Origin: Sphingomonas endolithica
Lineage (GTDB): Bacteria; Pseudomonadota; Alphaproteobacteria; Sphingomonadales; Sphingomonadaceae
DNA length: 64,000 nucleotides
Direction: 5' to 3'
Assembly: GCF_025231525.1 (NCBI RefSeq)
Contig: NZ_CP103057.1
Span: 1,381,001-1,445,000, forward strand
The position numbers were made by a program, and so were the translations under genes. Of the stretch, positions 53,325 through 63,458 are shown one piece after another (position 1 is the first letter of the stretch; every line of letters begins with the position of its first letter). Under the pieces are notes generated by a model. It was not told where the DNA came from and ran no database searches. It saw nothing but the letters and a program-made list of their open reading frames with translations.

Positions 53325-53561
53325 CTATTCGTTCCGCGTCAGTGACGATTTGCGCGCGACGTCCCCCTCGTCCTCCTGCCCGCGATCGAGGCTGCTGCCG
53401 GGGAAACGGGCGCCGCCCGCCTCCTGATGCTCGGTCGAGATGTTCGGCGCGGGCTGCGTCTCGGTCGGCGTGTTGGCGCCCGCGGTCTTTTCCTGCTCGG
53501 TAGAGAGGTTGGGCGCCGGTTGCGTTTCGGTCGGCGTCGGCCGGGTCGCGTCGTCGGTCAT
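53325..53561 (-). CDS. Small hypothetical protein with tandem repeat
   Basis: A 78-residue hydrophilic protein with two nearly identical units, PTETQPAPNLSTEQEKTAGA and PTETQPAPNISTEHQEAGGA, near the N-terminus, then a charged tail. AAGGA lies seven bases before the ATG at 53561. No domain or signal is seen and the protein is likely disordered. It lies between two other small-protein genes on the same strand. Confidence 0.65.
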   Translation of the reverse strand: MTDDATRPTPTETQPAPNLSTEQEKTAGANTPTETQPAPNISTEHQEAGGARFPGSSLDRGQEDEGDVARKSSLTRNE

Positions 53562-53572
53562 GATCACGTCCT

Positions 53573-54031
53573 TCAGTTGGAGGCGCCGGTCTGGCTGTTC
53601 ATCGTGCCCGCTTCGGCGACGAGGCTGGGCGCCGGGCCAGTGGCGGGGCGCAGCGCCTCGCGCTCGGCGGGGGACATCGGCGCGTCCATGTCGGGACGGA
53701 AGGCGACGGGCGCGCGATCGTCCGGGCCGGGATGCGGCTTGTCGGCGGCGAGATCCGGCGCGGCATGCTCGGCCGAGCCGGGGGCGACCCAGGCGGAGAT
53801 CTGACGACGGGCGAGGAAACCGGCGACTGCGGCACCGACCGCGACCAACGCCCCGCCAATCGACAGAACCGTCGTGGTGTCGAACGTCCGCGCCGGCGCC
53901 GCCTTCGCCGCAGGCTTGCGCGTGCGCGTGGCCGGCTTGGCGGCGGCGGACTTGGCGGCAGCCGATTTGGCGGCGGTGGTTCTGCCGGCGGCCGGCTGGC
54001 GAGGTTTGCGGGTGGTGGGCGTGGTGGCCAT
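53573..54031 (-). CDS. Hypothetical protein with basic Ala/Lys-rich N-terminus and one membrane helix
   Basis: A 152-residue protein. Residues 1-50 are Lys/Ala/Pro/Thr-rich (TTAAKSAAAKSAAAKPA), like the tails of histone-H1-like proteins. A hydrophobic segment, TTTVLSIGGALVAVGAAVAGFL, follows near 52-75, and then an acidic, Pro-rich tail (GPDDRAPVAFRPDMDAPMSP). GGGAG precedes the ATG. It might tether nucleic acid at the membrane, but this is guesswork from composition. A long in-frame upstream extension is not protein-like. Confidence 0.65.
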   Translation of the reverse strand: MATTPTTRKPRQPAAGRTTAAKSAAAKSAAAKPATRTRKPAAKAAPARTFDTTTVLSIGGALVAVGAAVAGFLARRQISAWVAPGSAEHAAPDLAADKPHPGPDDRAPVAFRPDMDAPMSPAEREALRPATGPAPSLVAEAGTMNSQTGASN

Positions 54032-54107
54032 GCGGCGGCTCCCTTTAATGATGACAGGGCGTTCAACGGGCGGGACGCGTGGCCGTTCCGTATCGCCTGC
54101 GCATCGA

Positions 54108-55259
54108 TCAGGCGGGGGCGAGCGCCGCCTGCTCCGCGGCATGGGCCGCTTCCTCGGCATCCGCCTCCGCCGCCAGCGTGGCCGCGGCCTCGGCATGTTC
54201 GCGGCGGCGCTCGGCGAGGAGCAGGTCGAAGAAGGCGTCGCGCACCTCGGCCATATAGGCCTCCTCGGGGGTGGGTTCGTCCTCGGGATCGCCGTACAGC
54301 TCCTGTTCGTAGAAGCTCAACTGGCGTTCGTAGGTCTCCATGCCGAACACGCCATCCTCGATGCCGCAGAAATCGGCCGGCGGCGGGAAATCGGTGCGCC
54401 ATTCATTGGCCCGGCGCTCCCACCAGATGTGGTCGGCACCGGCCTGTGCCGGGTCGAGCAGCTCCGAATGTTGAGACTCTTGTGTGTCCGGCGCGTCTTC
54501 CTCTTGCTCGGGCGGCGCCTCGGCAAAGGCGACGAGGCCGGCGGCTTCGGCGCGGGCCCATTGCTCGGCGGTCCAGTCTGCGCGGGCGGCGGGATCGAGA
54601 TCGGCGATGGCCACCTCCCCTGCCGTGGCGACGCCGGTGCGGACGAGGCGATCGGCAGCGGCCAGCGCATAGATCGGCGCGAGATCGCGCTGGTCCTCGG
54701 CGAAATCCTGGCAGCGGCGGGCGAGGAACAGGCCGGCGCGGGCGGGCCCGTCATCCTGATCGACCAGCCCCAGGAAGGCGTCGAATTCCTGCGCGACGAG
54801 CCGCGCTGCCTTCACATCGGCATCGGGCGCCTGTTCGACCTGGCGATCGAGCCGCGCGAGCAGGCTCATGCCGAGGCGATTGTCGAGGCGGTGGCGAGTG
54901 ATGGTGCTGCCGTCGTCGCGGGTGATGGTATCGACCTGTCCGTGGAGCGCGCGAACCATCAATCGTTCGGCGACGGCTTCGCGCGCGAGCAAGGTGGCGG
55001 CGCGCCAGCCGAGCGCGAAGGCGGCGCCCCTGGGGCTGCGGCGGAACGCGTAGGCGGAGGAGGTGGACAGGCCGACACAGGCGCAGGCGACCTCGACGCC
55101 GAGCCCCTCGGCGATCGCCTCCAGGAACATGCGCTGCGCGGCGGCGGACCAGCCGTCCTGGCGGCGCGACGCGGTGAGCGGAATGGTGTCGTCGGGCGTG
55201 GCGTCGGCCGGGTTGGGGGCGGCGGCGGCGAAGGTGGCGGTGGGGATGTGGACGGTCAT
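54108..55259 (-). CDS. Hypothetical protein with N-terminal HTH-like segment
   Basis: A 383-residue protein. The N-terminal 60 to 100 residues resemble the helix-turn-helix of phage terminase small subunits (WSAAAQRMFLEAIAEGLGVEVACACVGLSTSSAYAF... in the family pattern), followed by a charged, Ala/Glu-rich helical region up to the end. There is no signal or membrane helix. Sequences of this style occur in sphingomonads without a function. No head, portal or integrase gene is nearby, so it is not called phage. It uses normal high-GC codons, unlike the following island. Confidence 0.65.
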   Translation of the reverse strand: MTVHIPTATFAAAAPNPADATPDDTIPLTASRRQDGWSAAAQRMFLEAIAEGLGVEVACACVGLSTSSAYAFRRSPRGAAFALGWRAATLLAREAVAERLMVRALHGQVDTITRDDGSTITRHRLDNRLGMSLLARLDRQVEQAPDADVKAARLVAQEFDAFLGLVDQDDGPARAGLFLARRCQDFAEDQRDLAPIYALAAADRLVRTGVATAGEVAIADLDPAARADWTAEQWARAEAAGLVAFAEAPPEQEEDAPDTQESQHSELLDPAQAGADHIWWERRANEWRTDFPPPADFCGIEDGVFGMETYERQLSFYEQELYGDPEDEPTPEEAYMAEVRDAFFDLLLAERRREHAEAAATLAAEADAEEAAHAAEQAALAPA

Positions 55260-55577
55260 GCGTGCCTCCTCATGGGAACAGAAGGCGAACTATGTATGTC
55301 AGGATGGGGCTTGTAGGACAGCCCCGCCGGTGTTGGATTTAGCGGCAGCTAATCCGCACGGATTAGGCGGGGCCGGCCGGGGTCGCTCGGGCGACGACCG
55401 ACGGCGCGGCTATGTGCGCGAGAACGGATGTTTGGTATTGGCAGGGCGGGCGACCCTCGCTGAGATTACTCACGGCTTTCCAAGGTTGGTCGAAGTAGAC
55501 TTGGCCGCCGGCTTTCCTTTGCCGCCCATCGAAAATCCCTGTCCTTTGCGCGGAGGCTCTGCGGGCTGGTGACGGTG
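55260..55577. other. Spacer of 318 bases between the HTH-like gene and the low-GC island
   Basis: No gene was found. It holds a perfect palindrome CTAATCCG-CA-CGGATTAG at 55349-55366, enclosed by GCCCCGCC (55321-55328) and GGCGGGGC (55366-55373). This is upstream of the minus-strand HTH-like gene, where it could be a control site. GC content falls towards 55.58 kb. Confidence 0.5.
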
Positions 55578-56060
55578 TTAGGCTGCCTTGTCATCCAGGT
55601 CTCTGGCAGCTTCCATTTCAGCTACGTCATCGGTGAAGTCCAAGATCATCTGGATTGGCCTACCCGCCGCTCGAGCAGAATTAAAATGATCAACGTCCTG
55701 CTTCACCTGATAGCAATCGTTAGCGATTGCTTTGCGACGTTGAGAGAACGACTTCTCCATGAAGACCCGTGGCGCGCTGTCGATATCTGCCCAAAGGACT
55801 AGTTGCACACCTCCGATGCTTTGCCGAACCGAATGTTTGGCTCTATAAAGACGGCCGTCGCTATCGAGCCTCTTTTCCTCGCGCAGACTGTCTGCAAGCG
55901 CCTCTCTGCACAACTTGAGGACACTACGGGGAGTAGGAGAGAACATTCCTTCCGTTATCGCCCACTCCGCTACTGCGTCCAGCGACACTGGTTCGGACCC
56001 GACTTTGTCCATATATGCACCAAAAATATGTTGCATTTGCTCTTTATAATTTGCCACCAC
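55578..56060 (-). CDS. Third protein of the island, unknown function
   Basis: A 160-residue, mostly charged and helical protein without signal or membrane segments. It begins MVANYKEQMQHIFGAYMDKV and contains WAITEGMFSPTPRSVLKLCREALADSL, which could be a winged-helix-like segment, then a region ending MILDFTDDVAEMEAARDLDDKAA. It starts six bases after the protease gene stop, so it is co-transcribed with it. Base composition is lower in GC than flanking genes. I recognise no domain. The partner genes suggest a role in the same toxin, antitoxin or defence unit. Confidence 0.7.
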   Translation of the reverse strand: MVANYKEQMQHIFGAYMDKVGSEPVSLDAVAEWAITEGMFSPTPRSVLKLCREALADSLREEKRLDSDGRLYRAKHSVRQSIGGVQLVLWADIDSAPRVFMEKSFSQRRKAIANDCYQVKQDVDHFNSARAAGRPIQMILDFTDDVAEMEAARDLDDKAA

Positions 56061-56066
56061 GTACCT

Positions 56067-57179
56067 CTACAAATGAATTTCTGGAACAATGCCCCATCCG
56101 TCAGCGGGAGCATCCGCGAGCAGGTAGCGTCTAACCGAAACCTGATACTTTCTTAGATAATCATATCGTCCCATTCTTTTCTGCAGCTGTCCGACTACAA
56201 TCGCCGGATGTACGTTGTTAATACTAGCAAATCCAACAACATCTTTCTCAGAAAAGTAAGGGGCTTTTCTTGCGTAAAAGGAGTTCATACTTTTCTTAGG
56301 GACACAGAATTCTGCAGCAGCGTCGTTCGCAAGGACCTCTTCTTCTATACCATCGTTCATCTCTGAGAGATTGTCGATGATTCCGATCGTACCTTTTCCA
56401 TGACCAAGCAAAACATGCTCAATCTCGTGCCTCACGACGAACCAGAAATTATCAAGCCTGTCGTGAAGATTAGAAAGGCCAATCACCGGCTCATCATCCG
56501 CAAGCCAAGTGCAAACCCCGTCGATCTTAGCTCCTGGTAGAGCCTCCACAACCACTACCCGCACACCGCACTCAGCCAGCAATTCGATGGCCTCGGAAAC
56601 TGCCTCGGGCTGAATCATTAGAGCTCTCAGCCGGTGTAAATCAGCTCGTAACTTGGCTGGATCGAATTTGGCCACCGTGACAACACGCGCGATCTGCCTA
56701 ACTCGAAAAACCCAAGCTATCTGACTTGGCGTATTTTCGTCATAATGAGTACGCTTTGCGGCAAATGCTACCTTCGCACTGCCGTTATCATTCGCATTTT
56801 CAAAGAACCGATTCACCTGAAGCTCAAGCAACGATCCCTCAGCATCCGCTATCCATCCCCGTCGGATCATATCGCGAATTGGGAAGGCCCCTTGAAGAAC
56901 CGCTCTCGTCCTCACCCCAGGATCGGGCTCTTTGGCACGACTGATGTCATACTGACTCTGAAGGTTGGCAAAAAACTGGGCATCTACACCAAAGGCATCT
57001 CCGAGCAACTTTGCCATATCTGCACTAATCGCACGCTTACCCGACAACAGAGGGTTAAGTTGTTGCTCAGTCTGACCTAGGATGAACGCCAGATCACGCT
57101 GTGACCATTGGCGAGCATTCAACTCATCTTTAATAAACTCACCTGGAGCTCGTAGCTCTACAGATTTGCTGGTCTTCAT
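56067..57179 (-). CDS. HigA-like HTH antitoxin fused to ImmA/IrrE metallopeptidase
   Basis: A 370-residue protein. Residues about 12-78 form an XRE helix-turn-helix like the HigA antitoxin (WSQRDLAFILGQTEQQLNPLLSGKRAISADMAKLL..., then FFANLQSQYDI). After a linker, a zinc metallopeptidase of the ImmA/IrrE type follows, with HEIEH at 251-255 and the downstream EEEVLANDAAAEFCVP (about 279-294). ImmA-type enzymes cleave repressors. The start overlaps the HigB-like stop (ATGA). GC is about 48 percent in two sampled 60-base rows, well below the flanks, suggesting transfer. The 12-bp inverted repeat upstream could be its operator. Confidence 0.9.
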   Translation of the reverse strand: MKTSKSVELRAPGEFIKDELNARQWSQRDLAFILGQTEQQLNPLLSGKRAISADMAKLLGDAFGVDAQFFANLQSQYDISRAKEPDPGVRTRAVLQGAFPIRDMIRRGWIADAEGSLLELQVNRFFENANDNGSAKVAFAAKRTHYDENTPSQIAWVFRVRQIARVVTVAKFDPAKLRADLHRLRALMIQPEAVSEAIELLAECGVRVVVVEALPGAKIDGVCTWLADDEPVIGLSNLHDRLDNFWFVVRHEIEHVLLGHGKGTIGIIDNLSEMNDGIEEEVLANDAAAEFCVPKKSMNSFYARKAPYFSEKDVVGFASINNVHPAIVVGQLQKRMGRYDYLRKYQVSVRRYLLADAPADGWGIVPEIHL

Positions 57180-57484
57180 AACACTTCCCCGGAAGGTTCA
57201 ATTTTCTTGATAGCGATCACGACGGTCCGAGGACCCTCCAAATTATCAAATCGGACGGTCATCAGCCATTTATCGGTGATGGGTACCGAGTGCTGGCCCG
57301 GCAGTTCGGCGTTTGGCGCCAGCCCAAAACTTCGCCATTGTCTAAGGGTCACCAAGTCTGGAGAAGCTCGAATAATACTCAAGCGCGCGCGCGCGGTGCT
57401 TATAACGGCGAAGGGCAGAGACGTTTCAGCCGCCCGATGCGTTTCAATCAGCTCAAGCTGCGGATCGGCAAAGCTAACTTCCAT
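57176..57484 (-). CDS. HigB/RelE-like toxin-like protein
   Basis: A 102-residue protein encoded first in the three-gene run. It has the RelE/HigB pattern: LPFAVISTARARLSIIRASPDLVTLRQWRSFGL, then GQHSVPITDKWLMTVRF resembling the SIRINDQWRI beta-strand block of HigB, and the final hydrophobic VVIAIKKI strand. HigB proteins cleave mRNA at the ribosome. The gene overlaps the HTH-protease gene by ATGA. Catalytic residues cannot be assigned by eye; identity as a toxin is inference from length, pattern and context. Confidence 0.75.
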   Translation of the reverse strand: MEVSFADPQLELIETHRAAETSLPFAVISTARARLSIIRASPDLVTLRQWRSFGLAPNAELPGQHSVPITDKWLMTVRFDNLEGPRTVVIAIKKIEPSGEVL

Positions 57485-57520
57485 CCTCGCCGTGTAGCCG
57501 CTCCCCGAGCCTTTTGCAAG

Positions 57521-57551
57521 ACGCTACTTAACGGAAGGCGTTAAGTAGCGT
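57521..57551. promoter_or_regulatory. 12-bp perfect inverted repeat upstream of the HigB-like gene
   Basis: ACGCTACTTAAC (57521-57532), 7-base spacer, GTTAAGTAGCGT (57540-57551), then TTT on the plus strand. It lies 37 bases upstream of the HigB-like start and between divergent genes. It may be the operator bound by the HTH-protease protein, or a transcription terminator for plus-strand reading; the first is favoured by position. Confidence 0.65.
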
Positions 57552-57617
57552 TTTACGGCGCCAGTGACTTTGAGTGCGTGCGACAGTACGTTCCGGTACA
57601 AGGCAGGAAGATCAGCA

Positions 57618-58043
57618 ATGGCATTATCCGCTCCTTTTTTTCTGGCCCTCATGGCGCAAGCGCCGCTCGCCCCGGCACTGGCCGAGGGGCGTAGCGACAA
57701 GATCACAGTGACCGTCACCGGCAACGGCCTGCGTTCCGACAGCGTGTCAGGCGACGAAACGGTCGCGTCCTGTGCGAGGTTTCGCCTGACCGCGCGACAG
57801 GTGCGGGGCTATTTCATGAAGGCAACGACGGTCGATGACCGGGCGTATAACCATGATCTCAATATGTCGCGCTGCTACGCTACCGGTACGGTTCGCCTGC
57901 CCGGTGGGGAAGGCGGCACGTGGTCGATCGACCGGGCGCGGCGGGGCGTGCTGGTGCGGCGTGACGGATCACACCGCTATATGGTCTGCACCGCCTGCCC
58001 TGCCCCGCCGTTCGAGGAACTCGACCCGGCCGACGCGCCGTAG
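57618..58043 (+). CDS. Exported hypothetical protein
   Basis: A 141-residue protein with signal peptide MALSAPFFLALMAQAPLAPALAEGR and a small mature domain containing four cysteines (VASCARFRL, MSRCYATG, MVCTACPAPP), probably disulfide-linked in the periplasm. AGGAAG precedes the ATG at 57618; an upstream 18-codon extension is not signal-like. It is divergent from the low-GC island and convergent with uvrA; its GC content returns to normal. Confidence 0.72.
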   Translation: MALSAPFFLALMAQAPLAPALAEGRSDKITVTVTGNGLRSDSVSGDETVASCARFRLTARQVRGYFMKATTVDDRAYNHDLNMSRCYATGTVRLPGGEGGTWSIDRARRGVLVRRDGSHRYMVCTACPAPPFEELDPADAP

Positions 58044-58058
58044 CGCGCCGGCTTGGGG

Positions 58059-60992
<2,934 letters not shown>

Positions 60993-61084
60993 GCGGGGAG
61001 TTCTACTTCTGTTCTGATCGGGATGCCAGTGTTGAAGATAGGGCGCCGGGGCTGCGGTTGCCAGCGGCCGCGAACGGCGCGCGG

Positions 61085-62014
61085 CTATTGGGGCGTGCGG
61101 TGCAGGATCGAAGCGATGCGGCGTAGCTCCATGCGCAACGCCGGCACGGCATGGTCGACAAAGGCGCGGACGGGCCCACCCCTGCCGCGCTCCGGGTGGA
61201 ACACCAAGTGAACGGGCACCGGCGGCGGCTCGAAGGCGTCGAGGATAGCAACGAGGCGCCCCGCCGCGACATCCTCCGCCACCTGATACGCCCGGGCTCG
61301 GATCAGCCCATGCCCGCGCAATGCCGCATCGATGGCCGCCCCGGCATTGTTGAGGCTGAGCCGTGTCGGCACCCGGACGGAGCGCACGCGCGCGCCGGCC
61401 TGCGCCGCGCCGAACGGCCAGAGCTCGCCATCGCCCTCCGCGTTCAGACCGATGCAATCGTGCTGCGCCAGCTCCTGCGGGCTTGCGGGCGCGCCGGCCC
61501 GGGCGAGATAATCGGGTGCGGCGCAGACCAGGATGCGCAGCTCGCCGAGCTTGATCGCGGTCATCGTGGAATCCGGCAGCGGGGCGAGCCGGACCGCCAG
61601 ATCGATCCCCTCCCCAACCAGATCGACGAGCCGGTTCACCAACACGATGCGGGCGGACACCAGCGGCTCGCGGCGCAGGAAGGGTTCGAGCACCGGCATC
61701 ACCTTCAGGCGGCCGAACAGTTCGGGGGCGGTCAGGACGATGCCGCCTCGGAGCGGGCCAGCAGCGGCTGACGGCGCGATCTCTGCGAGCCTGGCGAGCA
61801 CCTCGCGCCAGATCGTCACATGACGGTCGCCCGCGGCGGTCAGGCTCAGGCGGCGCGTCGAGCGCAGCAGCAGGGTTTCGCCGGCAAGCCCTTCCAGCAG
61901 CGCGACTGCGCGCGTGACGGTGGCGGCGGAGCGGCCATGGCGCCGGGCGGCGGCGGCGAGCGAGCCATCGTCCACCGCCGCCACGAACAGCGCCATTGCC
62001 TCGAGCCGATCCAT
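61085..62014 (-). CDS. LysR family transcriptional regulator
   Basis: Regulator of 309 residues beginning [37 protein letters not shown], the LysR helix-turn-helix, with the typical substrate-binding domain after about residue 90 ([25 protein letters not shown]). The start at MDRLEAM is preferred over an earlier GTG. Divergent from a Tat-exported hydrolase; a TTGC-N7-GCAA site lies at its start, so it may control that gene. No redox cysteine pair; inducer unknown. Confidence 0.9.
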   Translation of the reverse strand: MDRLEAMALFVAAVDDGSLAAAARRHGRSAATVTRAVALLEGLAGETLLLRSTRRLSLTAAGDRHVTIWREVLARLAEIAPSAAAGPLRGGIVLTAPELFGRLKVMPVLEPFLRREPLVSARIVLVNRLVDLVGEGIDLAVRLAPLPDSTMTAIKLGELRILVCAAPDYLARAGAPASPQELAQHDCIGLNAEGDGELWPFGAAQAGARVRSVRVPTRLSLNNAGAAIDAALRGHGLIRARAYQVAEDVAAGRLVAILDAFEPPPVPVHLVFHPERGRGGPVRAFVDHAVPALRMELRRIASILHRTPQ

Positions 62015-62015
62015 C

Positions 62016-62032
62016 GTTGCGATTGCTGCAAC
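62016..62032. promoter_or_regulatory. Candidate LysR-type T-N11-A site
   Basis: GTTGC-GATTGCT-GCAAC forms a 5-bp dyad with a TTGC/GCAA core, fitting the LysR T-N11-A consensus. It lies in the 89-base divergent spacer, at the very start of the LysR gene, 72 bases before the hydrolase start. Confidence 0.55.
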
Positions 62033-62103
62033 CGAGCCGACCGGAATGCAAGCGTTCTGCCGGATCCAGAAAGGTCTATCTTGGTGGCAACGAAGGAAAA
62101 GCC

Positions 62104-63096
62104 ATGTCACCTGCCACCGCTACGCCGTCACGCCGCACGCTCCTGACCACGCTCGCCGCGGGATCGGCCGTCATGGCCACGCCGCGCATCGCCGAGGCGC
62201 GCGGCCTGCCCTCCATCTCAAAGGAAGCCGCAATGTCCGCCGTCCGCTATCGCACCCAGCGCGTTGGGGACGTGGACGTCTTCTACCGCGAGGCAGGGTC
62301 AGTGGGCGCGCCCGTCATCCTGCTGTTGCACGGCTTCCCGACCTCGAGCCACATGTTCCGCGACCTGATCCCGGCGCTGGCGGACACATATCACGTGATC
62401 GCGCCTGACCTGCCGGGGTTCGGCCAGACCAAGGCGCCACCGCGCGGCACGTTCGACTATAGTTTCGATGCGCTGGCAGCGGTGATCGGCGGGTTCGTCG
62501 AGGCGATCGGGCTGGTGCGCTATGCACTCTACATCTTCGATTATGGTGCGCCGGTCGGGCTGCGCCTGGCCATGCAGCATCCAGAACGGGTGAGCGCGAT
62601 CATCACGCAGAACGGCAACGCCTATGTCGAGGGGTTCAGCAAGGATTGGGGGGCGTGGGAAACCTATTGGCGCGAGCCGACGCCGGCGCACCGCGCGGCG
62701 ACGCGCGTGTCGCTGAGCGACGCGGCGATCCGCTTCCAGCACGAGCATGGCGCGCCGGCGGGATCGGTGTCGCCCGACGGGTATCTGCTCGACACCTTCT
62801 ACATGCACCGCGCGGGGGCGGAGGAGATCCAGCTCGATCTGATTCTGAGTTACCGGACCAACGTGGCGCTGTATCCGGCCTTTCAGGCGTATTTTCGTGC
62901 GCATCGGCCGCCGGTGCTGGCGGTATGGGGGAAGAACGATGCGTTCTTCATTCCGCCCGGGGCAATGGCCTATCGGCGGGATAATCCGGATGCCGAGGTG
63001 CATCTGCTCGATGCCGGGCATTTCGTGCTGGAGACGCATTGTGCGGAGGTGGCCGGGTTGATGCGGGACTTCCTGGCTCGGCGGGTAGCGGGGTAG
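62104..63096 (+). CDS. Tat-exported alpha/beta hydrolase (epoxide hydrolase / dehalogenase-like)
   Basis: A 330-residue enzyme. A twin-arginine signal SRRTLLTTLAAGSAVMA is followed by the alpha/beta-hydrolase fold with oxyanion HGFPTSSHMF, PDLPGFGQTKAPP, and the nucleophile D146 in FDYGAPVG, where an Asp rather than Ser is typical of epoxide hydrolases and haloalkane dehalogenases. D279 (GKNDAFF) and H306 (DAGHFV) complete the triad. GGAAAAG precedes the ATG at 62104. It is divergent from the LysR gene. The substrate is not known. Confidence 0.88.
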   Translation: MSPATATPSRRTLLTTLAAGSAVMATPRIAEARGLPSISKEAAMSAVRYRTQRVGDVDVFYREAGSVGAPVILLLHGFPTSSHMFRDLIPALADTYHVIAPDLPGFGQTKAPPRGTFDYSFDALAAVIGGFVEAIGLVRYALYIFDYGAPVGLRLAMQHPERVSAIITQNGNAYVEGFSKDWGAWETYWREPTPAHRAATRVSLSDAAIRFQHEHGAPAGSVSPDGYLLDTFYMHRAGAEEIQLDLILSYRTNVALYPAFQAYFRAHRPPVLAVWGKNDAFFIPPGAMAYRRDNPDAEVHLLDAGHFVLETHCAEVAGLMRDFLARRVAG

Positions 63097-63159
63097 CGGG
63101 GTCTTTGCCCCATCCGTTGGTCGCTGCGCGCGCGGTGCGGGGTGGCGGCGTACCATCGC

Positions 63160-63424
63160 CGTCACCCCGGACTTGTTCGGGGGCCTAGCCCGCCAAGCAA
63201 GTACCGTCATGCTGAACTTGTTTCAGCATCCAGGCGCGGTCGCGCGCCTAACGGACACCGTCTTTGTGGTCGCTGACCGCGCCTGGATCCTGAAACAAGT
63301 TCAGGATGACGATAGTATTTTTTGAGTCGGCATGACTGACAACTTGTTCCGGGATCTGCGGTGCCGCGAACTCAGACGCCCTGAAGAGTGCGGCACCGTG
63401 GACCCCGGAACTAGTCCGGGGGAC
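63160..63424. repeat. Family A repeat arms split by another palindrome
   Basis: The left arm CGTCACCCCGGACTTGTTCG starts at 63160 and the matching right part GTGGACCCCGGAACTAGTCC ends near 63424. Between them is the whole family G element and about 90 bases with GTGCCGCGA...CGGCACCGTGG. It looks like a family A copy opened by insertion of another repeat, or two half copies. Confidence 0.65.
63205..63311. repeat. Family G palindromic repeat
   Basis: Arms CGTCATGCTGAACTTGTTTCAG and CTGAAACAAGTTCAGGATGACG (near complements with one shifted base), plus inner CATCCAGGCGCGGTC / GACCGCGCCTGGATC. The start CGTCA and end TGACG are shared with families A and H. One copy in the window. The interval 63097-63458 has no gene. 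Confidence 0.8.
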
Positions 63425-63458
63425 GAGCGGGATCGGGGGTCGGCTACTGCCGCCCTCG

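Noticed and set aside
54108..55259. Prophage terminase small subunit
   Set aside because: Only the HTH-like start suggests it; no phage structural, lysis or integrase genes are near and codon use is that of the host.
57521..57551. Phage or integron attachment site at the island edge
   Set aside because: No second copy of the core was found at the left end near 55.3-55.6 kb, and there is no integrase.
60993..62051. N-terminal extension of uvrA by about 350 residues
   Set aside because: The added part has no similarity to UvrA and overlaps the LysR gene in another frame; [16 protein letters not shown] is the standard start.
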